Origin: Rhodospirillales bacterium
GTDB taxonomy: Bacteria; Pseudomonadota; Alphaproteobacteria; UBA828
Length of the DNA: 64,000 nt
NCBI GenBank assembly: GCA_028818855.1
Contig: JAPPMY010000056.1
Location: 62,001 to 126,000 of the forward strand
Direction of reading: 5' to 3'
The notes beneath the pieces were generated by a model that saw only the letters and a program-made list of their open reading frames with translations, had not been told where the DNA came from and searched no databases. The stretch's first letter is position 1. Each line of letters begins with the position of its first letter. A program made the translations under genes and the position numbers. Of the stretch, positions 18,025 through 25,930 are shown piece after piece.

Positions 18025-18855
18025 GTGCCGGGCATGGATCGCCGCAGCCTCCTCGACACGTTCCACGGCATGGTCGCCCGCCGCGAGCCGATCATCGGCG
18101 GCGGCGCGGGCACCGGGCTCTCTGCCAAGTGCGAGGAGGCGGGCGGCATCGACCTCATCGTGATCTACAACTCCGGGCGCTACCGCATGGCGGGGCGGGG
18201 CTCGCTCGCCGGCCTGCTGGCTTACGGCAACGCCAACGAGATCGTGAAGGAGATGGCGCACGAGGTGATCCCCGTGGTGAGCCGCACGCCGGTGCTGGCC
18301 GGCGTCAACGGCACCGACCCATTCATGGTGCTCGACCGCTTCCTGGACGAGTTGAAGGGACTGGGCTTCGCGGGCGTGCAGAACTTCCCGACCGTCGGCC
18401 TCATCGACGGCGTCTTCCGCGCCAACCTGGAGGAGACGGGCATGGGCTACGGCCTGGAGGTGGACATGATCCGCGCGGCCTGCGAGGCCGATCTGCTGAC
18501 CACGCCCTACGTCTTCTCCGAGGACGACGCGGTGGCCATGACGGAGGCCGGCGCCGACATCATCGTCTGCCACATGGGGCTCACCACCAGCGGCAGCATC
18601 GGCGCGCAGACCGCGAAGTCGCTGGAGGAGTGCGTGGGGCTGATCGATGCGTGGGCGCTGGCGGCAAAGGCCGTGCGCGAGGACGTCATCGTGCTCTGCC
18701 ACGGCGGGCCCATCGCCTCGCCCGAGGACGCGACGTTCGTGCTGCAGAACGCAGAGCACGTGCACGGCTTCTACGGCGCCAGCAGCATGGAGCGCCTGCC
18801 CACCGAGGTCGCCATGACCGCGCAGACCAGGGCCTTCAAGGAGATCAGTTTCTGA
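18025..18855 (+). CDS. TIM-barrel protein of the PEP-hydrolase-like family
   Basis: 276 residues, equivalent to the C-terminal half of plant Tm-1 and annotated elsewhere as a phosphoenolpyruvate hydrolase family protein. The barrel runs from [15 protein letters not shown] through [30 protein letters not shown] and [16 protein letters not shown] to [16 protein letters not shown]. Related barrels are PEP mutase and isocitrate lyase-like, but the exact reaction is unknown. The GTG start at 18025 is preferred because AGGAG lies seven bases upstream; an ATG nine bases later is too far from it. Partner of the preceding UPF0261 gene. Confidence 0.83.
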   Translation: MPGMDRRSLLDTFHGMVARREPIIGGGAGTGLSAKCEEAGGIDLIVIYNSGRYRMAGRGSLAGLLAYGNANEIVKEMAHEVIPVVSRTPVLAGVNGTDPFMVLDRFLDELKGLGFAGVQNFPTVGLIDGVFRANLEETGMGYGLEVDMIRAACEADLLTTPYVFSEDDAVAMTEAGADIIVCHMGLTTSGSIGAQTAKSLEECVGLIDAWALAAKAVREDVIVLCHGGPIASPEDATFVLQNAEHVHGFYGASSMERLPTEVAMTAQTRAFKEISF

Positions 18856-18876
18856 ATGGCCCGAGGGGCGAGGGCT

Positions 18877-19566
18877 TCACACGCCCAGGTATCGATTCGT
18901 GAGGTCGGGCGTGAGGTCGGCGCTCGCGCCGGACCAGCAGGTGGTTCCTTTCTCCAGGATGACGCAGTGCTCGGCCACGGCCGTGAGTTCCTTGAGAGAC
19001 TTGTCGACGACGAGGATGGAGAGGCCGGCTTCCTTGAGCCTGGCGATCACCGACCAGATCTCCCGGCGGATGAGGGGGCCGAGCCCTTCCGTCGCCTCGT
19101 CCAGGATGAGCAGCCGGGGGTTGGTCATCAGCGCCCGGCCGATGGCGAGCATCTGCTGCTCGCCGCCGGACAGCGTGTTGGCCTTCTGGTGGCGGCGCTC
19201 CGCAAGCTGGGGGAAGAGTGCCACCACCCGCTCCTCGCTCCAGTGGCCGGGGCGGGCGGCGGCGGTCAGGTTCTCGCGCACCGTCAGCGTCGGGAAGCAG
19301 CGCCGGCCCTCCGGCACCAGCCCGAGCCCGAGCCACGCCGCCTTGTGAGAGGGCAGCCTGGCGAGGTCGCGGCCGGCGAAGGCGATGCGCCCCTCGCGGT
19401 GCGGCATCATGCGGCAGATCGTCCTGATGGTCGTCGTCTTGCCCATGCCGTTCCGGCCCATGAGCGCCACCACCTCGCCTTCGCCGACGGCGAGGTCCAC
19501 GCCGAAGAGCGCCTGCGAGGTGCCGTAGAAGGCGGTGATGCCCGCGACCTCAAGCAGCGCCGTCAT
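18877..19566 (-). CDS. livF: Branched-chain amino acid-type ABC transporter ATPase (LivF)
   Basis: Second ATPase of a Liv-type importer, 229 residues. Walker A is GRNGMGKTTT, the signature is LSGGEQQM near residue 132, and Walker B is LLILDEATEGLGP. It overlaps the LivG gene by 17 bases and is the last gene of the unit; it converges with the PEP-hydrolase-like gene, 21 bases apart. The linked amidase and hydantoinase suggest the transported substrate is an amide, hydantoin or related compound, or its amino acid product, rather than simply leucine. Confidence 0.88.
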   Translation of the reverse strand: MTALLEVAGITAFYGTSQALFGVDLAVGEGEVVALMGRNGMGKTTTIRTICRMMPHREGRIAFAGRDLARLPSHKAAWLGLGLVPEGRRCFPTLTVRENLTAAARPGHWSEERVVALFPQLAERRHQKANTLSGGEQQMLAIGRALMTNPRLLILDEATEGLGPLIRREIWSVIARLKEAGLSILVVDKSLKELTAVAEHCVILEKGTTCWSGASADLTPDLTNRYLGV

Positions 19567-20317
19567 GTCCCTCGTCCCCGCCCAGGTAGGCGCGCTGCAC
19601 CTCCTCGTTGGCGCGAATCTGCTGGGGCGTCCCGCTCGCGATGATGCGGCCGTAGACGATGACGGAGATGCGGTCCGCCAGCGCGAACACCGCGTCCATG
19701 TCGTGCTCCACGAGCAGGATCGGCGCTTCCGCCCGCAGCCCGTCGAGGATCTCGACCAGCTTCGCCGTGTTCTCGGGCCCCATGCCGGCCATGGGCTCGT
19801 CGAGCAGGAATGCCTTGGGCTTGAGCGCGAGCGCGATGGCGATCTCCAGCGCGCGGCGCTCGCCGTGCGAGAGATCGCCCGCGCGCACTTGCGCTCTGTC
19901 GTCGAGCAGCAGGCGCACGAGATAGGACATCGCGGGCTCGGTCAGCGATGCCTCGCGGAGCGCCGGCCTGAAGAAGCGATAGGTCTTCCGCTCCACCGAC
20001 TGCACTGCCAGCATGACGTTCTGCAGCGCCGAGAACTCCGGTGCGACCGACGAGACCTGAAACGTCCGCGCGAGCCCGAGCCTCGCGCGCGCCACCATGT
20101 CGAGGCGGTCGATGTCGCGGCCGGCGAAGCGGATGGCGCCGCTGTCCTGCCGGATCTCTCCCGCGATCTGCTTGATGACCGTGGACTTGCCCGCGCCGTT
20201 CGGCCCGATCAGCGCGTGGATCTCGCCGGCTCGCAAGTCGAGCGTGACGTCGTCGCTCGCGACCACCGCGCCGAAGCGCTTGCAAAGTCCCTCAAGCTGC
20301 AGGATCGGCTCAGGCAT
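19550..20317 (-). CDS. livG: Branched-chain amino acid-type ABC transporter ATPase (LivG)
   Basis: First ATPase of the Liv-type importer, 255 residues. Walker A is GPNGAGKST near residue 37, the signature region is DLSHGERRALEIA (Ser-His-Gly rather than Ser-Gly-Gly, as often in LivG), Walker B is AFLLDEPMAGMGPE, and the switch histidine is in LLVEHDMD. The C-terminal tail AYLGGDEGHD is the usual LivG extension. It overlaps livM by eight bases upstream and livF by 17 bases downstream, so the permease and ATPase genes are translationally linked. Confidence 0.88.
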   Translation of the reverse strand: MPEPILQLEGLCKRFGAVVASDDVTLDLRAGEIHALIGPNGAGKSTVIKQIAGEIRQDSGAIRFAGRDIDRLDMVARARLGLARTFQVSSVAPEFSALQNVMLAVQSVERKTYRFFRPALREASLTEPAMSYLVRLLLDDRAQVRAGDLSHGERRALEIAIALALKPKAFLLDEPMAGMGPENTAKLVEILDGLRAEAPILLVEHDMDAVFALADRISVIVYGRIIASGTPQQIRANEEVQRAYLGGDEGHDGAA

Positions 20318-21290
20318 GGCGGGGCTGCCCTGCGAGGATCCCGATGACGCCGCCGCGCGCGAACAGCACGAGCCCCACCAGCAGCGCGCCCAGGAGCAGC
20401 AGCCAGTGCTCGCTCACGTCGCCCAGCGTGTGCTCGAGGACGATGTAGAGCGCGGCCCCTGCGGCCGGGCCGAAGAGGCGCCGCGTGCCGCCCAGGATCA
20501 CGAACACCATGATCTCGCCGGACGTGTGCCACGACAGCATGGACGGGCTCACGAAGCGGTTGAGGTCGGCGTAGAGCGCGCCCGCGAGCCCCGCCATCAT
20601 CCCTGAGATCACGAAGGCCGTGAGCTTCACGCGGAAGGGGCTGATGCCGACCGTGGCGAGGCGCTGCGCGTTCTGCCGCGCGCCGTTCAGCGCGAGCCCG
20701 AAGCGCGCGTGCGAGAGCAGGAAGGAGAAGCCGATCGCGAGGCCCAGGAGCACGTAGCAGATGGCGAAGAAGTGCAGCGGATCCAGCGTGTTGAGCCCGG
20801 GAAACTCGTTCCTGACGTAGATCGAGAGCCCGTCCTCGCCGCCGTATGCCGGCCACGAGATCGCGAAGTAGTAGACCATCTGCGCGAAGGCCAGCGTGAT
20901 CATGATGAAGAAGACGCCGGTGGTCCGCAGCGAGAGCGCGCCGATCACCAGCGCCGCGATCCCGCTCACCGCGATGGCGACGGGCCAGATGATCAGCATC
21001 TGCGTCGTGCCTTCGATCAGCAGCGGCGCGGTGAAGAGCGGCTCGTAGTTGAGGGCGTGGCTCGCGAGGATGCCGGCGACGTAACCCCCGATGCCGAAGA
21101 ACGCCGCGTGCCCCAGCGAGACCATGCCGCCGTAGCCGAGCGCGAGGTTGAGCCCGGTGCCGGCGAGCCCCAGGATCGCCACCTTCGTCGCCAGCGTGAT
21201 GACGAAGGGCTCGTCGAAGGCGTGGCCGAGCAGCGGCGCGGCGAGCAGCCCTGCCGCGATCAGGAGACTGATGGCCGCCTCCCGCTTCAT
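20310..21290 (-). CDS. livM: Branched-chain amino acid-type ABC permease (LivM)
   Basis: Inner-membrane permease of 326 residues with about nine to ten hydrophobic segments. The LivM signature is LALGYGGMVSLGHAAFFGIGG near the N-terminus (split: LALGYGGM and VSLGHAAFFGIG). The cytoplasmic coupling loop NAQRLATVGISPFRVKLTAF is at about 218-237. The ATG shares one base with the livH stop (TGATG), and the 3' end overlaps livG by eight bases. Confidence 0.88.
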   Translation of the reverse strand: MKREAAISLLIAAGLLAAPLLGHAFDEPFVITLATKVAILGLAGTGLNLALGYGGMVSLGHAAFFGIGGYVAGILASHALNYEPLFTAPLLIEGTTQMLIIWPVAIAVSGIAALVIGALSLRTTGVFFIMITLAFAQMVYYFAISWPAYGGEDGLSIYVRNEFPGLNTLDPLHFFAICYVLLGLAIGFSFLLSHARFGLALNGARQNAQRLATVGISPFRVKLTAFVISGMMAGLAGALYADLNRFVSPSMLSWHTSGEIMVFVILGGTRRLFGPAAGAALYIVLEHTLGDVSEHWLLLLGALLVGLVLFARGGVIGILAGQPRHA

Positions 21291-22213
21291 CAGTGCGCCC
21301 TGGTGCCGAAGAGGCCGGTCGGGCGCAGGAAGAGCACCAGCGCCATCAGGATGTAGATGAGCATGGAGGCGATCGCCGAGCCGACGCTGTTGGCGCTGGA
21401 AGAATCCATGAACGTGTCGAAGAGCACCGGCAGCAGGAAGCGCCCGAGCGTGTCGGTGAGGCCCACCAGGATAGCCCCCAGCAGCGCGCCGCCGATGGAG
21501 CCGAGCCCGCCGATGATGATGACGACGAAGGCGAGGATCAGCACGGGCTCGCCCATACCCACCTGTACCGACTGGATCGTGCCCACGAGCGCGCCCGCGA
21601 AGCCCGCCAGCGCCGCGCCCAGCGCAAACACCGTGGTGTAGAGCTTGCGGATGTCGACGCCGAGGGCGGCGATCATCTCCCGGTCGGATTCGCCGGCCCG
21701 GATGCGGATGCCGAGGCGCGTCCGCGCGATCAGGAGAAAGAGCCCGCCCGCGATCACGACCCCGACCAGGATGATGGCAAGGCGGAAGAGCGGGTAGTCG
21801 ATCCCGCCCGGCAACGTGACCGGGCCCGACAGGAAATCGGGGACGGTGAGATAGAGCGGAAAGGAACCGAACACCCAGCGGGTGCCCTCGGAGAACACCA
21901 GGATCAGGGCGAAGGTCGCGAGTACCTGATCCAGATGGTCGCGGCGATAGAGCCGCCTGATGACGGCGACTTCGACGAGGGCGCCCGCTGCGGCCGCCGC
22001 AGCCAGGCTCGCCGCGAGCCCGACCCAGTAGGAGCCGGTCGCCGCCGCCACGGCCGCGCAGGCGAACGCGCCGATCATGTAGAACGAGCCGTGGGCGAGG
22101 TTGATGAGGCCCATGACGCCGAAGATCAGCGTCAGCCCGGCCGCCATCAGGAAGAGCATGACGCCGAACTGCAGGCCGTTCAGCAGTTGCTCGACGATGA
22201 GCGAGGCGGTCAA
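21290..22213 (-). CDS. livH: Branched-chain amino acid-type ABC permease (LivH)
   Basis: Permease partner of 307 residues. It begins with LIVEQLLNGLQFGVMLFLMA and the LivH hallmark FGVMGLINLAHGSFYMIG, followed by about eight membrane segments; GGLGSIGGALLGAILVG near residue 236 is the conserved C-terminal loop. It is the first gene of livHMGF. Upstream, where the binding-protein gene would normally lie, a toxin-antitoxin pair sits on the opposite strand before the binding-protein gene resumes at 24322, so livHMGF may need its own promoter in the 22214-22409 region. Confidence 0.88.
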   Translation of the reverse strand: MTASLIVEQLLNGLQFGVMLFLMAAGLTLIFGVMGLINLAHGSFYMIGAFACAAVAAATGSYWVGLAASLAAAAAAGALVEVAVIRRLYRRDHLDQVLATFALILVFSEGTRWVFGSFPLYLTVPDFLSGPVTLPGGIDYPLFRLAIILVGVVIAGGLFLLIARTRLGIRIRAGESDREMIAALGVDIRKLYTTVFALGAALAGFAGALVGTIQSVQVGMGEPVLILAFVVIIIGGLGSIGGALLGAILVGLTDTLGRFLLPVLFDTFMDSSSANSVGSAIASMLIYILMALVLFLRPTGLFGTRAH

Positions 22214-22372
22214 GTCGTCGACCCGGTCATGCGATGGCCCCGGCGGTTGGCGATGCGGTGGGAGTTTCGCGCGCGGCCTTCCATGCCCATGCTTTCGACG
22301 TCAGGCGCTCGTGGTCCACTTAGCATCTTGAGCGCCGGGCACGATAGAGCTTGCTTTGAATGCGCCGGTTCT

Positions 22373-22395
22373 TGACTATCTGGTCAGACTAGTCA
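22373..22395. promoter_or_regulatory. Candidate toxin-antitoxin operator
   Basis: TGACTA (22373-22378) and TAGTCA (22390-22395) form an inverted repeat with an 11-base centre, 14 bases before the antitoxin ATG. Such palindromes typically bind the antitoxin or the toxin-antitoxin complex. A weak TTGCTT and GACTAT promoter pair overlaps it. No footprint or family motif supports it directly. Confidence 0.4.
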
Positions 22396-22409
22396 GGGGA
22401 GAGAGTGTC

Positions 22410-22658
22410 ATGTCTCAGTGGCAGGTGCAGGAGGCGAAGGCGCGCTTCAGCGAATTGATGCGCGGCGCCGACGAGGCGGGTCCCCAGACGATTACCGTCC
22501 GGGGACGCCGTGCGGCCGTGCTCTTGTCCGCGAAGGACTACGACCGTCTCAGTGGCCGCAAGCCGTCGTTGGCCGCGTTCATGCGTGCGTCGCCACTGGC
22601 GGATATCGATCTCATGATCGAGCGCGACCGTTCGCCGGGACGCGATGTCGAGCTGTGA
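22410..22658 (+). CDS. Antitoxin, Phd/YefM type
   Basis: 82-residue antitoxin. The N-terminal SQWQVQEAKARFSELMRGA is the Phd/YefM DNA-binding and dimerisation motif, followed by TITVRGRRAAVLLSAKDYDRL. The charged C-terminal tail would wrap and inactivate the toxin. The ATG at 22410 lies behind GGGGAGAGAG; an in-frame upstream ATG at 22356 would add unconserved residues. It overlaps the toxin gene by four bases (GTGA), the usual coupling in such operons, and probably represses its own promoter. Confidence 0.85.
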   Translation: MSQWQVQEAKARFSELMRGADEAGPQTITVRGRRAAVLLSAKDYDRLSGRKPSLAAFMRASPLADIDLMIERDRSPGRDVEL

Positions 22659-23068
22659 GCTTCCTTGTCGATACCTGCGCGCTCTCAGAACTGGTCAAGC
22701 CAAACCCGTCCGGTGACGTCAGCGAGTGGTTCGATGCCGCACCGCCGGAAACGCTGTACGTGAGTGTCCTAACGCTCGGCGAGATTCGGAAGGGCGTGGA
22801 GAAGCTGAAGGGGGGACGCCGGCGCTCCAGAATTGCGACATGGCTGGAGACGGAGTTGCCGGCCTGGTTCGAAGACCGGGTTCTGCCGGTCGACGCTCCC
22901 GTTGCCGACGAGTGGGGTCGCATGATGGCCCGCATTCCCAGGCCGATACCTGCGATCGACAGCCTGATCGCCGCGACCGCCATCCGGCACCGCCTCGCGA
23001 TCGTCACGCGCAACGAGTCCGACTTCGCGAGCACGGGCGTGGAGATCATGAACCCGTGGAAGGATTGA
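22655..23068 (+). CDS. PIN-domain toxin (VapC family)
   Basis: 137-residue PIN-domain ribonuclease. Acidic metal-binding residues are the Asp of SFLVDTCALSE (residue 6), the Glu of TLGEIRKG, the Asp of PAIDSLIAATA and the Asp of TRNESDFA near the C-terminus. The start is the GTG overlapping the antitoxin stop. Predicted to cleave RNA, often tRNA in this family, when not bound by the antitoxin. The pair interrupts an otherwise minus-strand transport operon, which suggests it was inserted there. Confidence 0.87.
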   Translation: MSFLVDTCALSELVKPNPSGDVSEWFDAAPPETLYVSVLTLGEIRKGVEKLKGGRRRSRIATWLETELPAWFEDRVLPVDAPVADEWGRMMARIPRPIPAIDSLIAATAIRHRLAIVTRNESDFASTGVEIMNPWKD

Positions 23069-23136
23069 GCGGCGCGGCGTGAGCGACGGGGACGACGGCT
23101 GCAGATCCCCCTTCGAGCGGTGGGCTGACACGAGCA

Positions 23137-23169
23137 CCGGAACGGGCCGCGCCGGGTGGCCCGTTCCGG
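23137..23169. terminator. Bidirectional hairpin between convergent toxin and binding-protein genes
   Basis: CCGGAACGGGCC (23137-23148) and GGCCCGTTCCGG (23158-23169) make a perfect 12-bp stem with a nine-base loop. It lies 68 bases after the toxin stop and 13 bases after the binding-protein stop on the other strand. No strong T-run follows on either side. Its place between convergent stops supports a terminator or message-end role. Confidence 0.6.
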
Positions 23170-23182
23170 GTTTGCGTGGCGG

Positions 23183-24322
23183 CTACATCTGGCAGTCGTC
23201 GATATAGGCGTTGGCGTGGTCGGTCATGGCAGTGGCGACGATCTTGTTGGTGTAGACGTCGCCTTCCTTGATGACTTCGCGGACGTAGATGTCCTGGATG
23301 GGATGGTGGTTCGGCGCGAACGCGAAGTCGCCGCGGGTGGACGCGAAGTCCGCCTCCCGGAGCGCGTCGCGGAAGGCGTCTATATCCTTCACGCTGGCCT
23401 TGCCCATGGCCGAGATCAGCAGGTTCGCCGTGTCGAAGCCCTGGCTCGCATAGAGCGAAGGCAGCCGGCCGTACGCGGCCTGGAAGCTCTCGACGAAGGC
23501 CTTGTTGGTCGGATTGTCGATGTCCTTGTTCCACTGCGAGGTGTTCTTCACGCCCATCGCGGCCTCGCCCACCGCCTGCAGGATCCCCTGATCGAAGGAG
23601 AAGGCAGGGCCCACGAGCGGGATGTCGACGCCCGCCTGCGCGTACTGCTTCAGGAAGGCGATCCCCATGCCGCCGGGCAGGAAGAAGTACACGCTGTCGG
23701 CGCCGGAGGCCCGGATCTGCGCGATCTCGGCGGCGTACTCGTTTGCGCCGAGCTTGGTGTAGACCTCGTCGGCGACGGCGCCCGTGTAGAAGCGCTTGTA
23801 GCCCGTGAGCATGTCCCGGCCGGCGGGGTAGTTGGGCGCCAGCAGGAAGCTGTTGGCGTAGCCCGCGTCATTTGCGTAGCCGCCTGCGGCCTCGGCCAGA
23901 TTGTCGTTCTGCCAGGCGACGTTGAAGTAGTTCTCGTGGCAGCGTTCGCCGGCAAGCAGTGACGGCCCCGCGTTGGGCGAGAGGTAGAACTTGCCCTGCT
24001 GCACCACCGCAGGCACCACCGCGATCGCGAGGTTCGACCAGATGATTCCGGTCAGCACGTCCACCTTGTCGCTCTGCACCAGCCTGTCGGCGAGCTGCAC
24101 GGCGATGTCCGGCTTGCGCTGATCGTCGACCACGATCAGCTCGATGTCGGCGCCGGCCTGATTGACGGCCAGCATGAAGGCGTCCCGCACGTCGATGCCA
24201 AGCGCGGCGCCGCCGCCGGAGAGGGTGGTGATCATGCCGACCTTGAGGGTCTCCGCATGGGCCGCCGTCGCGAGCGCGATCGTCGCAACCGCCGCCGTCA
24301 AGAGGCTGAGTGGCTTTCTCAT
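23183..24322 (-). CDS. Liv-type ABC substrate-binding protein
   Basis: Periplasmic binding protein of 379 residues with a Sec signal peptide (MRKPLSLLTAAVATIALATAAHAE). The mature part begins TLKVGMITTLSGGGAALGID, the typical start of Peripla_BP_6 (LivK-like) proteins, and continues with LADRLVQSDKVDVLTGIIWSN in the first lobe. The ATG at 24322 has AGGAGA upstream. It is 50 bases downstream of the amidase gene. The ligand is likely an amide, urea or hydantoin derivative given its neighbours, but LivK-like proteins bind many compounds. Confidence 0.85.
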   Translation of the reverse strand: MRKPLSLLTAAVATIALATAAHAETLKVGMITTLSGGGAALGIDVRDAFMLAVNQAGADIELIVVDDQRKPDIAVQLADRLVQSDKVDVLTGIIWSNLAIAVVPAVVQQGKFYLSPNAGPSLLAGERCHENYFNVAWQNDNLAEAAGGYANDAGYANSFLLAPNYPAGRDMLTGYKRFYTGAVADEVYTKLGANEYAAEIAQIRASGADSVYFFLPGGMGIAFLKQYAQAGVDIPLVGPAFSFDQGILQAVGEAAMGVKNTSQWNKDIDNPTNKAFVESFQAAYGRLPSLYASQGFDTANLLISAMGKASVKDIDAFRDALREADFASTRGDFAFAPNHHPIQDIYVREVIKEGDVYTNKIVATAMTDHANAYIDDCQM

Positions 24323-24372
24323 GGGTCTTGGTCTCCTGTGGTGTCTCGGTGTCGTCACGCGCTTGTCGGCAA

Positions 24373-25821
24373 TCACGCACCCGCGTTGACCGGCGGGACG
24401 CGGTCGGCCCAGGGTTTCGCCCGCTCCAACTGGCCGGCGAGGCGGAAGAGCAGCGCCTCGTCGAGGTCGCGCCCGACCAGTTGCGAGCCCACCGGCACGC
24501 CGCCCGCCGTCCAGTGCAGCGGCAGCGAGATGCCCGGCAGCCCCGTCGCGTTGAAGGGCTGGGTGAAGGCGCAGTCCGGCCCCATGATGTTCGCGTTGTA
24601 GTCGTCGCAATCGCGCGACATGTCGTAGTAGCCGATCTTGCGCGCGACCATCGGCACCACCGGGCAGAGCCAGGCGTCGTAGGCGGCCATGCGGCCCACG
24701 ATGTCGCGGCACATGGCGCGGAGCTGCGCGATGTCGTTGTGATGCTCGACCGCCGAGATGGCGCGGCCGCGCTGGATCGTCGTCCAGTAGAGGTTCTCGG
24801 TCTCGTCCTGCCTCAGCTCGTGACCGACGAGCGCGGCCGAGCCGTCGAACCAGGCGGCGGTGACCACCGCGCCGATCCGCATGTAGCAGTCGTAGAGCGG
24901 CCAGAAGTCGTAGGGCGCGGTCTCCGGCGTGATGCGGTGGCCCAGGCTCTCCAGCAGCTTGCCGGTGTTCTCGATGCCCTCGCGCACCTCCGGGTCCACC
25001 GGGGTGCAGCCGTCGGGCGAGCCCGTGACCATGGCGATGGAGAGGCTGCCCGGGTCCTTGCCGATCTCGTCGAGGTAGGGGGTGTCCGGCATGACCGCGT
25101 AGTAGGGATCGCCCGGCATGGGGCCGCCGACCGTATCGAAGAAGGCGGCGGTATCGCGTACGCTCCGCGAGACGCAGAGGAAGGTGACGCCGCCGTACCA
25201 GAAGTCGGCACCCGGCGCCATGGTGATGCGGCCGCGCGCGGGCTTGAGGCCGACGAGGCCGGAGTGGCAGGCCGGCGTGCGGATGGAGCCGCCGCCGTCG
25301 CTCGCTTCTGCCAGCGGCAGGACGCGGGCCGCGACCGCCGCCGCCGAGCCGCCGGACGAGCCGCCCGGCGTGCGCGTCGTATCCCAGGGGTTGACGGTCG
25401 GCCCGTACATCTTGGGCTCGGTGGAGAGCGCCCAGCCGGCCTCCGGCGAGTTGGACTTGCCCAGCAGCACGAAGCCCGCCTGCTTCACGCGCCGCACCTG
25501 CTCGTTGTCGCTCGTCGAGACGACGTCCTTGAAGTAGGGGCAGGCATTGGTGTTCTGCAAGCCCGTCCAGTCGGTCGCGATCTCCTTCACGAGCCAGGGC
25601 ACGCCCCTGAATGGGCCGTCGGGGAGCGCCGGGTCGGCCGCCATCTTGCGGCCTTCCTCATAGGCCTTGTAGGTGAGGAAGTTGAGCGTTCCGTTGACCG
25701 CCTCGGCGCGGCGGATCGCCTCCTCGATCACCTCGCCGGGCGAGACCTCGCCTTGCCTTATGAGGGCGGCGAGCCCCATTCCGTCGAGTGAGCCATAAGC
25801 CTCGGAAATCCCGCCCGTCAT
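24373..25821 (-). CDS. Amidase-signature family amidohydrolase
   Basis: Cytoplasmic amidase of 482 residues. The Ser-cisSer-Lys triad is visible: Lys in GVPWLVKEIATD (about 80), the cis-serine in TPGGSSGGSAAA (about 156) and the nucleophile in ASDGGGSIRTPA (about 179). The remainder covers the usual amidase C-terminal region ending NATGLPGISLPLHW and GVPVGSQLVGRD. It lies between the fused hydantoinase and the binding-protein gene on the same strand, with 109- and 50-base gaps. Substrate is unknown; N-carbamoyl or aliphatic amides are plausible. Confidence 0.88.
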   Translation of the reverse strand: MTGGISEAYGSLDGMGLAALIRQGEVSPGEVIEEAIRRAEAVNGTLNFLTYKAYEEGRKMAADPALPDGPFRGVPWLVKEIATDWTGLQNTNACPYFKDVVSTSDNEQVRRVKQAGFVLLGKSNSPEAGWALSTEPKMYGPTVNPWDTTRTPGGSSGGSAAAVAARVLPLAEASDGGGSIRTPACHSGLVGLKPARGRITMAPGADFWYGGVTFLCVSRSVRDTAAFFDTVGGPMPGDPYYAVMPDTPYLDEIGKDPGSLSIAMVTGSPDGCTPVDPEVREGIENTGKLLESLGHRITPETAPYDFWPLYDCYMRIGAVVTAAWFDGSAALVGHELRQDETENLYWTTIQRGRAISAVEHHNDIAQLRAMCRDIVGRMAAYDAWLCPVVPMVARKIGYYDMSRDCDDYNANIMGPDCAFTQPFNATGLPGISLPLHWTAGGVPVGSQLVGRDLDEALLFRLAGQLERAKPWADRVPPVNAGA

Positions 25822-25930
25822 GCGTCCTCTCCCTGCGTCATCGGATGGCGTGAAGCGCTCGGCCCCTTATCGCACGGCCACCGCGGCCAAGACACCCTCA
25901 CCTTGGCGGGGAAAACCGCCGAAGGCTGCT

